Part shown: positions 45,501 through 57,010 of the stretch, in pieces
Layout: each line of letters starts with the position of its first letter
Position numbering within the stretch: the stretch's first letter is position 1
Origin: Lolium rigidum
Taxonomy: Eukaryota; Streptophyta; Magnoliopsida; Poales; Poaceae
Reading direction: 5' to 3'
Length of the DNA stretch: 64,000 nucleotides
NCBI RefSeq assembly: GCF_022539505.1
Contig: NC_061510.1
Coordinates: 400,812,249 to 400,876,248, forward strand
Notes under the pieces: model-generated
Told to the model about the DNA's origin: nothing
Database searches by the model: none
What the model saw: the letters and a program-made list of their open reading frames with translations, nothing else
Translations under genes and position numbers: made by a program

Positions 45501-47548
45501 CGATCAAAAGTGATGGCCTGCTCGACCGGTTTAGGTGCTGGGGGACCGGCGGTATGACCGCGTTGACCTCGAGGAACGGCGCTCTTGGCTCGTCCTGTCC
45601 TCGGGCTCGGAGGTGAAGATGATGTAGGTGGCGTCTTCGGCCGGATATCGGCCGGCATGGTGCACTTGGTTAGCCTCGTGGTGCTCGAGGTTGGCGTTCT
45701 CGCGCCGGCTTGGCCACCCGGCCCGCCGGCTGGTGGAGGCGGGGGTGGAGGCGGTAGAGGTTCACCGCTTGTCAGCCGCTTCATGAAGTGGCAGTCGCGG
45801 GTGGTGTGGTTGGAGGGGTTCTTGCCGCTGTGGTACTTGCACGGCGAGTCGAGCATCTGCTCGAAGGTGTACTTCGGCTTCCATTGCCGGTCTTGCTTCA
45901 GCGGCGGCTGCCGCCTGCCGCGTTGTACGCCACGGCGGCCACGTGGGCGGAGCCGTACCGGCGGTCCGGCTGGTCGTTGTGACGCTTGCCGCGGTAGTTG
46001 TCCCGCCGGCTGCCGTGCGAGCGCCCTCGGCCGGCTTGTTGTTGTCCCGTCTTGCTTGGGGCCGGTGAAACATCGGCCGGCGCCTTGCCGGCTTCCTCTG
46101 CCGGCGCGTACTTGTGCTGCGATGACCATCAAGGCGGCCATCGTCTTGGGCTCGCTGCGGCGTAGCTTGTGCCACGGCATGGTGTTGGGTCGGCAGCCGC
46201 CCATGAAGAAGGCGATGGCTTGCATCTCGTGCACGCCCTCGCAAGAGTTGCGCATCTCGCACCGGCGCGTCGAGTACGCGCGATCCGTCTCGTCCGGGCC
46301 CTGCTTGCACATCTCAAGCTGTTGAGGGCGACCCGGCCGGCGATAAGTGCCGGGGAAGTTGCTGATGAAGGCGGCTTCGAAGTCCGGCCAGCCGTTTATG
46401 CTGCCGGGCTGGCGGGTTGTTGAGCCACGTGCGGGCGGAGCCGAGTAGCATGAGGGGGAGTAGCGCACAGCCCGGCGCTTGTTGCCCTTGGCGATGCCGG
46501 CTGCCGTGGAGTAGTCCAGCAGCCAGTCTTCCGGCTTGGCGGTGCCGTCGTACTTGGGGGTGTCGCGCGGGAGCTGGAAGCCATCGACCATGGGCTCGTT
46601 GAGGATCCGCGGCCCGAAGCACTTTGGGCCGGCTGGCCCCTCTTCTTCCGCGATGCGGGATTGAACCGGCCGGTCGAGGCGGTCTCGGGCGTCAGCGGGC
46701 TCGATGCGCGGGCCCGGCCGGGAGTGTGCCGGCTGGCGTGCGCCGCTTGCTACGGAGCCGGCCGGTGATGACGGCGGGGCCCGGAGTCTTGCTCCTGGTT
46801 CCGGCTTGGAGGGGCCGGCTGCGGGCTGCTGCCGCTCGGCTGGTGGCTTGGCCGGCCCGGGCTGTGCGTGGCCGGGAATCATGGCGCCGGCTTGGTGCTG
46901 GGGAGGAGGACTCGGCCGTGTCCCCGGCGCCTTCCATGTCGTTGCTGCGGCTCCACGAGCGTGAGAAGCTGCGGGGGCATTGACATACACGGGGTCGGCG
47001 ATCTGCACTGTTGGCTGCGTTGAGCGGCTCGGTCACCCGCCGGTGCGGCGGCGTAACTCTTCGCCCTCGAGGCGGTTCAGCTCTTCTGCGGCGGCTTCGG
47101 CCGCGCGCACGGTCTTGTCGGGGGTGTTGTAGACGGGGAGCTCCGCGGACGGAGCCGGCGAAGGAGCGCCGTCGCGGGCGATCTCGGCGCCAAGGTCGCG
47201 GCCCTGCGGCGGATGTGGCCGGCTCGGCTTGGCTCGTCGCCGCACAGGTGAGGCCGTGGGCGCGGTTGTACTCGCGGCCGGGTGATCTCCATGCGGCGCT
47301 TAGCGGCAGCCGGTTCTTCGGTTTGCTTGAGGAGGAGCTGGCGGTGCGCCTCCAAGTCCGCCTCGATGGCGGTGGGGTCTCCGCCGGGCGTGAGCGGGGT
47401 GCTCAGCTTTGCCGGACTGCATCCAGCCGGGACGGTGGTGGTGGCGCTTTCGGGCCCGAGCCGGAGGCGTTGGGGTCGATGTTGCGCTCCAGGTCGGGGC
47501 CGCGCATGCGCGGGTTCTTGGTGGGGAGCTCGTCGCCAGCCATCATGA
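45245..47548 (-). pseudogene. Tat-lineage element: gag
   Basis: Starting near MAGDELPTKNPRMRG (about 47546), with frame changes at about 47400 and 47050, the main frame covers 47008-45245. Seen in order: a Pro/Ala-rich region, PKYDGTAKPEDWLLDY, the gag core (FEAAFISNFPGTYRRP and GPDETDRAYSTR), a Cys/His cluster CKYHSGKNPSNHTTRDCHF, and then the protease. These are typical of plant Ty3/gypsy gag. Frameshifts make it non-functional. Confidence 0.85.
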
Positions 47549-47842
47549 CTTGCACGACGGCGGGGCTGGCGGGAGCGGCTGCTGCCGGCTCGCGGAGGAG
47601 GGCTAGCGCAGCGCAGCACTGCCGCGGGTAGCGCGGCGGTGCGACGGTGGCGGCGTAGACGTCGAAGCCGCCGAAGGAGATGACGCTGCCGCCGGCTGGG
47701 AAGGGCCGGTCAGCGAAGCGGCCGGCGTTGTCGGCCGCGCGGTCGAGGAGCCGAATCTCCGAGATCAAGCACTGAGCGACTCGCTCGCCGGTGGTGGTGG
47801 TGAGGCCCGTCCGGATGAAGACACCGGCCGAGGATGCTGAAG

Positions 47843-47861
47843 GCCCCACGGTGGGCGCCAA
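47843..47861 (-). other. Primer-binding site of the Tat element
   Basis: On the minus strand TGGCGCCCACCGTGGGGC follows the LTR end (ACGACA) by two bases. The position is right for a primer-binding site. I do not assign the tRNA. Confidence 0.75.
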
Positions 47862-47862
47862 A

Positions 47863-48747
47863 TGTCGTGGTATCGTCACGGCATATGCCATAGGGTGGCT
47901 AATCGAAGTGGTTCTGAGGGATCTCACGGCGGTATCCGGATGCGGGTATGGGCACGAGCGACACGGCGACGTACCCGGGTTCGAGGCCCTCCGATGGAGG
48001 TAAAACCTCTACTCCTGCTATGAGTGTATATGATGATCACACGGTACAATGGTGCTCCTAGAGCTGTGTCTGGCTGCTCTACGAGAGGCTAAGGAAGACT
48101 ATGGTCTCTCTCACGGGGCAGCTACTGTGAGGTGGGTGAAAGCAATAAATGATCGATCACCTGCACGAGAGGGGGTAGTGCGGCTTATATAGGCACCGGC
48201 ACTTTACATATAAGACCCTATAGTTCTGCGGCCGGCTGGGCCGGCTCCGGCTTCCGCTCCTTCCCGAGGCGGTGACGTCGGGAGTGGTTGAGGCATCGTG
48301 GCCTGTCCCATCCGGCTGCCACGGTCGGCGGTATGGAGGAGGTGTCCCTGTCGCCGTCGGCCACGTAGCCGGTACGGATCGTCGTAAGCCACGACGGCCT
48401 GTCCGGCGCGTGGCACTATTGCTCCACGGTGCCCGCGCTTTACGGAAGATGGAGTCGGCGTGGACTTTGGGAACCCGGATCACCTACCCGGTTCCTTCCG
48501 GTGCAAGACTCGCCGGCCTCGAGTCGGTGCGAGGTACAAACCCCGGTCGGATATGGCTTGTAGAAGCCGGCCCAGCTACGGCATTGGTGGCCGTAGCCGG
48601 GCCGACTAGGACCTAGAGCCAGCCGGCTCCGGACCAGCCGGCCACGGCGCCAGCCGGCTGCTCCTCAGCCGGCCTTTGCCGCGAGCCGGCCAGTGGCCAG
48701 CCGGCTGCTCCGCGTCCATTGCCCTATCCGGGGTCTTCCCCCCGACA
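47863..48747 (-). repeat. 5' LTR of the Tat element (inverted in this assembly)
   Basis: 885 bp. On the minus strand it runs from TGTCGGGGGGAAGACC to GATACCACGACA and matches, in inverted orientation, the LTR at 61628-62514 (887 bp). It contains the core CTTATATAGGC and many CCGGCTGG motifs. The outer 5 bp (48748-48752, TAGAA on the plus strand, TTCTA on the minus) equals the target duplication beside the other LTR. Confidence 0.95.
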
Positions 48748-48880
48748 TAGAAAATATATCAGCATCTAAATTTTAAAATCAGTATTATGAGAACTAATTA
48801 TTTTAAATATGAATTTGGTATTATGTATGTTTATTTCTTTCTACTTCTATAGTCAAATTTGTAAAATTTGACTTTAAAAA
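48748..48880 (-). mobile_element. Half of a MITE split by the Tat insertion (left part)
   Basis: On the minus strand this reads AAGTCAAATTTTAC...GATATATTTTCTA. It continues at 62520 as TGTATTCGGTCAAACTTTG and ends ACGGAGGGAGTA at 62602. Together they have the internal pattern of a Stowaway-like foldback element (paired GTCAAA/TTTGAC motifs). The outer end on this side is degenerate. Confidence 0.6.
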
Positions 48881-50378
48881 AAAAAACACATGGTAAATAA
48901 AAACATGGGGATTAATATATATTGTCTCGCTACAAAACTTAAACAACAATAAGTAGTTTGCGAGACTGCATTGTCATTTTGTGAACTCAGATCTTCACCG
49001 GCGAGTGTAAGAGCCGCCCAGTCCATCAACTGACGTGGGTAACCACGACATCGCCCATATGAGTTGGGCTTGGGTTTTGGGTTAGAAGCGTAATGGTGGT
49101 TTGATGGTGTACAAGCACAACACAAAGGGAACAAAACAAGGTTTACCCAGCTCCAGGCCTCCGATGGAGAAATCCTATGTGCTGCTTGTCTGCTTGTATT
49201 ATGGATGATGATTACATAGTCGCCAAGGAGACAAAAAATGATGTTGATATGGTGTAACTAGGGTTTGGCGTATCTCTCTCTTTTCTTACCCTTGGCTAGC
49301 GGCCTCTCGTGGCTTTTATAAACGAAGCCAGGTCTCAGGGTGCCGAGTTCAGGTAGGTTACAATGATTAGAACTTATCTTTCTAAGCTTAGACCTTATTG
49401 CACACGTCGGGCCTTAGATGCCTCGTACGGCCCAACTCCATCTTGATGATGGGATCCTCATGGGCCTTTTCTTAAGCCACACCAAGTATACCTATAAGAG
49501 TGATCCATTTAGATGTACCCACATCACTAGTGCTGTACCCATTTGGGCGCGTTCATGTTCGTTTGACTTTTTTTTTTACCTTTCAAGTTAAAATAATTAT
49601 ACTTGAGCCAAAATAGTACATAAATTTGAACTAAACTAGATAAAGTGAAACTATAACATAAATTTAAAACTAAACTAATAATAGCTTATCTAGGGTTTGC
49701 CCTACTGCTCATTCGCTCTGCCACCGGTGGCCACGTGGGCACTGCCACCTCGAAGAAGTCCTCGGGGAGAAGCTCATCGTGAGAGTCAAACCATGACTCC
49801 AGCGGAGAAGAGTGCCACCGGAGGTCGTGCTTCGTCTTGAACCACTAGCTCCACTCCCACGAATCCATCACATAGTTCAGGACCTGGAGAGGGCTCGGCG
49901 GCGGCGGATCTCCAATTAGATGCCAACTCCGGAGGGCAGGCCATTTGACCATCAATTGGATTAAAATTCGGGGGCAAATTAGAGCCAAACTAACACAGCT
50001 CGAACGAGTTATCCGTTTATGCTACGCAAATACTGTGAGAAGCTGACGTAAATGTTAGCATGGGCAGACCATACACAAGTTTTGACCAGCTATTAGATGC
50101 AGTGACCCCATGTTAGCATGGGCAGACCACGAGTAGACCACTGATTGCAGGCGTTACGCATGAGTAATCACTTTGGTTACTGGCACTCTAGCATGGGATG
50201 CGAAAGCGATTGACCCATTATAACCGATGAATTTCCTCCTACTACGTACCTGCATTTCCACCAAAATCTTAAACATCCTAGTTTCGTGGCCTTGTCAGTG
50301 CAGCGACCCCCACCCACCCATCACTTCGGTCAACCGCTCAAACGCCATACTGGCACTCCATGCGCGTGCCGCCGGGGC
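48881..50378. other. Upstream region of the dehydrogenase gene; TE-derived pieces, no gene
   Basis: At about 48990-49500 the minus strand has TTTATAAAAGCC-like and leader-like sequence (GGGTAAACCTTGTTTTG) suggestive of an LTR fragment; ends were not paired. At about 49690-49900 the minus strand has a short protein-like stretch (DSHDELLPEDFFEV), again in the style of Harbinger-associated ORFs, with stops. From 49980 to 50378 is the likely promoter. Confidence 0.4.
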
Positions 50379-50387
50379 CATAAATAC
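50379..50387 (+). promoter_or_regulatory. TATA-like box and CA run before the dehydrogenase gene
   Basis: CATAAATAC lies about 109 bases before the ATG, followed by (CA)n at 50386-50399. The spacing is suitable for a TATA box. Confidence 0.5.
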
Positions 50388-50487
50388 ACACACACACCGG
50401 CCACAAGGCACTCACCTTCTCCGGCCTTCTCTCCTCCACCTGAGCTTGCCAATCCAGCAGCCAAAGCTTCCTGCCTCCTAGCTAGCA

Positions 50488-53400
50488 ATGGCGAGGCAAG
50501 CCATGACGAATGGGTTCCTCAGCTGCTTCATGCATGTGGGGCTGGCGCTGGTGCTTCTCGCCTACCTCCCCGTCGCCTTCGTCTGCCGCCTCGTTTACAG
50601 GCTGCTGGTCAGGCCCTTCGTCTCCGGCGAGGACCTCCGCGGCAAGGTCGTCCTCGTCACCGGCGCTTCCTCCGGCATCGGCGAGGTCAGTCTGCCCTAC
50701 CATGTACCGTGCGTTGTACAGTTCATTATGTTTCTTCTCTACGCGCGCCGTTCCATGGTGTGCCTTTGTTGAATGAATTGAGTATTGATTTTATAATTTT
50801 AGAAGTTACTATAAGGTTGGCGTGTCTTTGATATAGTACAAGAGAGTGATTTAGTGATGATAGTTTGATTTGTCTTCTGAATCATTCCCGACAAATATTC
50901 TTTTTTTTATCCATATACAGGGCCCCTCATATATTACCTAGTTTACGACCAAATACGATAAACAGACGATAATCTGGAGTATATACGTACCACCGTGAAG
51001 GACTGAAAGCTACGTGTAGCTATATGCTACATGCTCGTTGCCATGGAGTATACTCTAGCTCTGATGCAGATATAGTATTGGTACTATGTATGTATAGTGC
51101 CGTGTACAGTATGTTGGAGTGGAGTAGGAATATCAATTCTGTACTCGCCGCCTGAGTAAATGCAGTTTCCCGGCCCTTCGGGGCCATTCCCGGTTCCCTG
51201 GCCGTATTGAATTCTCACCCTCTATCCCTCCCATCAGTCTCCTGGAAACTTGCGACACAAGTGAGATGCAGGACAGCAGCAGTTATCGTGCACTGCATGC
51301 TGATGTTGCCAGCCATACGTGTCCACCACCAGCTGCATGTGACTATGCAGTCACCCGAGTAAATACCACCATCAATTATGTGACGGTGGTCACGAGCTAT
51401 TTGCGTAAACTACCGTGAACGGATCATGCTATTCCCATCTTAACTTTTTAAAATTTAAATATACCTAGACACTAAACAACACCTAGGTGCATCTAAATTT
51501 AGTAAAAATTAAGATAACTTTGATGAGACGAGGGAGTAGATCACATGCATGCTTCTACCGTGCATTCTCTGCATTAAGATTCCTCTTCTCAATTTTTATT
51601 GGTTTATATTAGATACTTCCTCCGTTCCTAAAAAAGCTTTGCAACTTTTATAAATACAGATGAATCTATAGCTAAAACATATCTATGTATCTCCGTATCT
51701 AGATAAAGTTGAGATTTTTTTTTTTTTTAGAAACGAAGGATTAGAAATCCATGTTCAATTTAAACTCAATAAAACACAGTGCACCCTAGAATCTCTAGAA
51801 TCTCATCATGGTAGGGCACAAAGCTGATGCGCGTATGTTGGGGCATTCACTTCTTATCGAAGTTTCATGCTGCCTAATCAAATTATGGGATAGGAAAATC
51901 AATGAAACCGTTCTGTTCCATCTACTGCCCATGTGTTCATTTTTTGTTGTATGTCCCACGAGGATTAAATTAATTGATGCATATGCCTTTGCCTCCTCGA
52001 TCTTGTTCCATTTGCAGCACCTTGTGTACGAGTACGCGAGGAAGGGCGCATGCGTGGCGCTGGTAGCTCGGACGGAGATCGCCCTGCGAGCCGTGGCCAA
52101 GACGGCGCGCGACCTCGGCGCGCCAGATACGCTGGTGGTGCCGGCGGACATCACCAACGTCGACGAGGCCAAGCGGGCTGTCGAGGAGACTGTCGCACAC
52201 TTCGGAAAACGTGAGTACCTCAGCCCCACAATTTCACCACTATTTTGTTAGTTTTAACGCCCCAAGAGCCAATTTGCTAGGACCAAAAAATCAATTACTC
52301 TTCTCAGTAATTAGTGCATGTGCCAATAGTTTTATAGACAGAATAAAAGAGAGAAAATATAGCAAAGAAAAAAAGGATAATAAATAAGATATGCCTTATA
52401 AACCTTAACAATTTTAAAGGATGAAGGGGCTAACGGGCGGGAGTACAGTTGACAATACTAGTGTATGCGTCAGATAACGACAACAATATGTCACGTTATT
52501 TAAAGAAAATCGCTATCAAGAGCGGTGATGTGAGGTTCTTAACAATAATACTATGTGATTAGTACAACATCTAGTCTTGCTGATGGTAGTGTGTACCACC
52601 GCTAGTCCTAGTCTTGCTGACGGGAGTAATTACAGTTGTTTGTACCGAGCGAGCGGGTGGATCAACTGCTTGCCAATTGAATGTCTCAGTAAGGTGAACC
52701 TACTTCTAGTAACCAAGCGTACGGCATGTCATTTTGAGTATACCGGCCATCTTAAAGTCAAACTGTTCGAAAATACTCTCTCCCAAAAATAGTCCAGAAC
52801 TTTTTGTGCAATTTTAAATTTTCAAATATTTGAAATTGAAAAAAACATTTTTAAATATATATTTGATGTCATAATAATCCCAAATTATTCTCCACACATT
52901 CTATCTCAAATGTTTTAGTGAACTGCAAAGTTTCAACTTTAAAAGTTGTATGATTCGAGCTTCTAGTGGTATCAAGCAAAAATAACTTTTATCAAACATA
53001 TTAATCAAGCAGTAATAACTAGTTTCAGACTAGCTAATTCCTCACTCGTTTCTATCGATCTGCAGTGAATCACCTGGTGGCAAACGCAGGAGTGTGGTCC
53101 AGCTGCTTCTTCGAGGAGATCACGAACATAACGGCCTTCCACGGCGTCATTGTAAGAAACATTCAATCGAGAGACATACACAAAACGATATCATCAGTAA
53201 TAATTTGTTTAATTCACAATAGAAGCGGTATAGTCTTCATGTTCTTTCTCCATACATTTATAGGATCTCAACTTCTGGGGCGCGGTGTACCCGACATACT
53301 TCGCTTTGCCCTACCTGAAAGCCAGCCGTGGCAACATCGTGGTCACGTCCTCGATCGCCGGCAGAGTCCCAGTGGCTAGGATGAGCTTCTACAACGTACG

Positions 53401-54134
53401 ACAGACTAACTTCTCAGTCAGCTCACCCAACATCTTTATTGTAGTCACCTTTATTCTTTACTAAATTTGAATCATTGGTACTCACTTCGTTTATAAATAT
53501 ATATCTTAGATTTGTCTAAATCTGGAGACTGAGGTACTACTTAGTACGTGTTGGAGGAAATCTAACTTTCTCGTCAATGTGCTTGTAGGCAAGCAAAGGC
53601 GCGGTGATACGGTTCTATGAGACATTGAGGTCGGAGCTCGGGTCGCATGTACGCATCACCATCCTTATGCCGGGTTACGTGGAATCCAATCTCACCATGG
53701 GCAAGGGCATCCAGAAGGACGGCAATGTCGGCATCGACGAGGAAGCCCGCGATGTACATATACATATATGCCTTTCAACATTAGATAGCTTGTGTTCTTG
53801 ATGGCCAGCCGACCGGTGAATTGATCAAGGTATATAATTTTGGGCATAATTGCAGATAAATGTGGGGCCTTTTCCGGTCGGGAAGACAGAGACGTTGGCG
53901 GAGGTGGTGGTGGCGAGTGTGCGGCGGGGCGACGACTACGTCACTTGGCCGGGGTGGTATTGGCCGTTCCACATGATGATGTGTGCTGCGCCGGAGGTCG
54001 TCGACTGGTTCTCCCGAGCGTTCTACGTCTCCAAGTCCGGCGACAAGGACGGTGACACCCTCAGCAAGAAGGTTCTTATGGCGTTCGGTGGCAAGAAGTC
54101 CTCTTTGTACCAGCCAGAGACCATCCGGTCATGA
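50488..54134 (+). CDS. HSD/steroleosin-type short-chain dehydrogenase, six exons
   Basis: Exons: 50488-50685, 52018-52210, 53066-53151, 53264-53395, 53589-53753, 53856-54134. All are GT/AG with matching phases, giving 350 residues. An N-terminal hydrophobic anchor with a proline knot (LALVLLAYLPVAF, residues 19-31) is as in oil-body steroleosins, so the enzyme is probably on lipid droplets or ER. The NAD(P) motif TGASSGIG is at 58-65, NAG at 137-139, and the catalytic triad Ser189, Tyr202 and Lys206 (FYNASK) is complete. The family is annotated as 11-beta-hydroxysteroid dehydrogenase-like; plants use it on sterols or brassinosteroid-related compounds, and the substrate here is unknown. Intron 1 (1.3 kb) carries MITE remnants. 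No defect is seen. The gene sits in the contig that appears reversed, so its true strand is probably minus. Confidence 0.93.
51433..51536. mobile_element. Stowaway-like MITE remnant in SDR intron 1
   Basis: The right end GACGAGGGAG is followed by TA. The interior is an imperfect foldback (CTTAACTTTTTAAAATTTAAATA...CTAAATTTAGTAAAAATTAAG). The left end is eroded (TTCCCATC). Confidence 0.5.
51616..51740. mobile_element. Stowaway-like MITE in SDR intron 1
   Basis: It starts CTTCCTCCGTTCCTAAAAAAG after TA and ends TTTTAGAAACGAAGGA. The ends are related by inverted complementarity (TCCGTT...AACGAAGGA), with a truncated right terminus. Confidence 0.6.
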
Positions 54135-54349
54135 ACGAAAACTAGCCATGAAGAATGTATGCACGGGGCCTGTTAAGCAAAGAAGTTATCTTTACTATTA
54201 AATGAAAGTTGGGAATGATGAGATGTTCTTTAGCACTTATCCTTAAAACATGCTTTGTCCAGCTTTGTAAATAAATCAACCATAAGCATACATCTTCACG
54301 ACTAAGTTAAAGAAAAAAACAGTCTGATGGGCTCACATCACAACAAAGC

Positions 54350-54645
54350 CTAACATAAACAACACAAAAGAGGCCGCGCCCCTAGGGTGTCGGCAAGGCG
54401 AAGCAGCTCAACGACCGGATGGGGAAGGGAGGCGACGTGGCCAATGCAAGTCTCGAAGCATAGCATCCAGTCGCTCCCTATCCCATTATCTACGGAGCGG
54501 GTACCACTACTACAAAGCGCCAACAATTTGAAAATAGAGTCATCAATGCATTGTAGGAAGGTTCTTTTAATAACCATCTTGCTACGAATTTTCCAAAGAG
54601 TCCAAATCATGGCAGCAAACATCAACCAGAATAAGCGCCTCCGTT
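54350..54645 (-). pseudogene. 3' end of the LINE, at the edge of the inverted contig
   Basis: On the minus strand, starting at the gap edge, AACGG is followed by codons for RRLFWLMFAAMIWTLWKI, RSKMVIKRTF and a tail ending LCCLC before a stop. This is exactly the continuation expected of the LINE that breaks off at 33568 with SNTGER. The first five bases equal the C2 target duplication with one mismatch. In a corrected assembly this piece reads on the plus strand right after element C2. Confidence 0.85.
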
Positions 54646-54745
54646 NNNNNNNNNNNNNNNNNNNNNNNNNNNNNNNNNNNNNNNNNNNNNNNNNNNNNNN
54701 NNNNNNNNNNNNNNNNNNNNNNNNNNNNNNNNNNNNNNNNNNNNN
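54646..54745. other. Assembly gap, exactly 100 N
   Basis: A placeholder gap and the right edge of the piece that seems to be inverted. The true gap should lie inside the pol region of the Tat element, where a nested insertion (54746-55064) starts. Confidence 0.99.
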
Positions 54746-55064
54746 CCATGATCACCATATGGATGGCAAGACTCAAGCAAAGGATCTCTTCGAGATGGCT
54801 CATCTTGAACTTGCACTTCATTTCTTCATTCTTCATCATGTTGATGTCTTGAAGTAACTTGAGGGCTCACTTCATCTTCATCTTCAAGACATACTTGACA
54901 CTTGATATCCTTCATCAATTTCTTCTTATTGCAACCTTGAAGCCAACATATGGTTCAAGCATTGCCTATGGACAACTCCTACAAATATAACTCAATGCAA
55001 ACATTAGTCCATAGGGATTGTCATTAATTACCAAAACCACACATGGGGGCTCCAAGCACTTTCA
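54746..55064 (+). mobile_element. Right end of an unidentified element nested in the Tat pol region
   Basis: Non-coding and AT-rich, ending ACACATGGGGGCTCCAAG and CACTTTCA directly before Tat coding sequence. A terminal CA fits an LTR end. The left end would lie in the gap, so neither the target duplication nor the class can be tested. Confidence 0.5.
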
Positions 55065-56412
55065 CCATGCAGTCGAATCCGGAAGCTCCCACGCAGGAGG
55101 CCCTGTTGGTCAGCGTATTCGAGATAAGATGCGTACCTTCATGGGCACAAGAATTCCTCTCCTACCTCACCGACGGTGTCTGCCCTGATGATAGAGTCCA
55201 GGCCAGGCAGATTGAGAGAAGGGCCAAGGCCTATACCATCATCAACCACCAGCTGTACAAACGCAGCGTAAGTGGGGTGTTCCAGCGGTGCGTCGAGCCG
55301 GCTGAAGGGATTGAACTCCTACGGGAAATCCATCGAGGAGAGTGCGGACATCACGCCTCATCCGCGAGCCATAGTGGCCAAAGCCTTCCGGCACGGTTTT
55401 TATCGGCCGACCGCGCTCGGAGACGCGTAAGATTTGGTGAAGAAGTGCAACGGCTGTCAGCGCTTCGCAAAGCAAAGACACCAGCCGGCTTCCGCCTTGA
55501 AAACCATCCCCATCACATGGCCGTTTGCCGTATGGGGCTTGGATATGGTAGGCCCATTCAGAACAGCGCGATACGGCATGACACATCTCTTGGTGATGAT
55601 TGACAAATTCACCAAGTGGATCGAAGCCAAGCCAATCAAGAAACTGGACGGGTCCACAGCCGTCACTTTCCTCAAGGAAATCATTGTGAGATTCGGCTAC
55701 CCCCACACCATCATCACCGACAACGGCACCAACTTCTCCCAAGGCATCTTCTCTCGCTATTGCGGGGAAATGGGGATCCGGATGGCCCTATCTTCTGTGG
55801 CACACCCAGAGTCCAATGGACAAGTGGAAAAGGCTAACGGCTTAGTCCTAGCCGGCATCCGGCCCCGGCCGGTGGAGCCGCTCGAGCGAGCAGCTCGGCT
55901 GCTGGATTGAAGAACTGCCCAATGTGCTGTGGAGCCTGCGCACAACGACAAAACGCTCAGTCGGCTTCACACCATTTTTCCTCGTATACGGGGCCGAAGC
56001 CGTCTTGCCGACTGATATCGAGCATGACGCGCCAAGGATCAAGCTCTACACAGAAGCCGAAGCCAAAGAAGCTCGCGAAGATGGAGTTGACCTGGTCGAA
56101 GAGGCCCGGCTGCTGGCTGAGTCTAGATCTACTATCTACCAGACAAAGCCTCCGACGCTATCACAGCCGGAAGGTCCAGCCCTTAGCATTCCGAGAGGGA
56201 GACCTAGTGCTCCGGCTGATCCAGCAGGACAGCCGGACAGCATAAACTATCATCCCCATGGGAGGGTCCCTTCATCGTGAGCAAGGCGATGAGGCAATGA
56301 TTCCTACTATCTCATAGATGCCCAAGAGGCTAAGAAAAACAAGCCGGACAAGGCTGACGAGGAGACTAAACATCCCTGGAATGTCAGGTTACTCCGCCCA
56401 TTTTACACATGA
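55065..56412 (+). pseudogene. Tat-lineage element: integrase
   Basis: Read with frame changes: LTDGVCPDDRVQARQIERRA, AKAYTIINHQLYKRS, the zinc finger (HRGECGHHASS, then KKCNGCQRF), the core D in GLDMVGPF, D in TDNGTNFS and E in NGQVEKAN (the DD35E triad), then GFTPFFLVYGAEAVLP and the C-terminal end HPWNVRLLRPFYT before TGA at 56410-56412. Shifts near 55370, 55880 and 56150 disable it. It is the missing continuation of the pol that ends at 42740 on the other strand. Confidence 0.88.
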
Positions 56413-57010
56413 GAGCAGGAATGTATGTATCCCTTTGTATCCCTTTTGTGAGTTATGAAAAAGCTTGCGCCAAGAGCGCTGTTTCCGACAAGTTTTTCGC
56501 GTACTTTACCTTGTTTCGCCAATTGGCTTGAACCCTCTCACGCGGTCGGCTCAGTAACGTGATCCGGTTTCCGACAGCTCGGCTTCCGATCCAGCCTACT
56601 GCACCGCAACCCGGCTGTCCGGCTGGCGGGAGTAAGGCCTAGGGAGCCGCACGCGAAAAACGACTAAGGGAAAGAGTAAAAGCGAGTTGACTTGCAACTT
56701 TTCATAAAAGTGCCGGATTGCCGAATTCAGCTCGTTCGACCGAAGTACTCGTCGGCCTCACCCAGCGGCCCGCTCTTGATCCGGCGACGGATCGCAAGTC
56801 GGACGTACGACCGGCAAGGGCACATCCAAAGAGTGGGGCGGATGGGAAAAAGCGAACGAGTCGAAAGAAAGCAACTCGGCACACAGATGATTAACAAACA
56901 CATTAAAGCGTGCCTTAATAAAAGGATAATAACATTGTCTTACATATGCACCCGGCATCCCGGGGATTTAACGAATTGTCTTGGCAAAAGCATAAGGAAA
57001 CAGGTAAAAG
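56413..57010 (+). other. Spacer between integrase and antisense gene
   Basis: Non-coding element DNA with CCGGCT-type motifs. It includes the probable 3' UTR of the antisense gene. No further domain is recognised. Confidence 0.6.

Noticed and set aside
44530..46602. Plus-strand frames of 80-250 codons over the Tat gag-pol region
   Set aside because: They are antisense shadows of gag, protease and RT on the minus strand and have no domain.
53478..53545. Short TACTCACTTCG...GAGGTACTA foldback in a dehydrogenase intron
   Set aside because: It resembles a MITE remnant, but the ends are too degraded to support a call.
42740..54645. A genuine chromosomal inversion as the explanation of the inverted LTRs
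   Set aside because: Not excluded, but both breakpoints would have to coincide with placeholder gaps of exactly 100 N. A contig placed in the wrong orientation is the simpler account.
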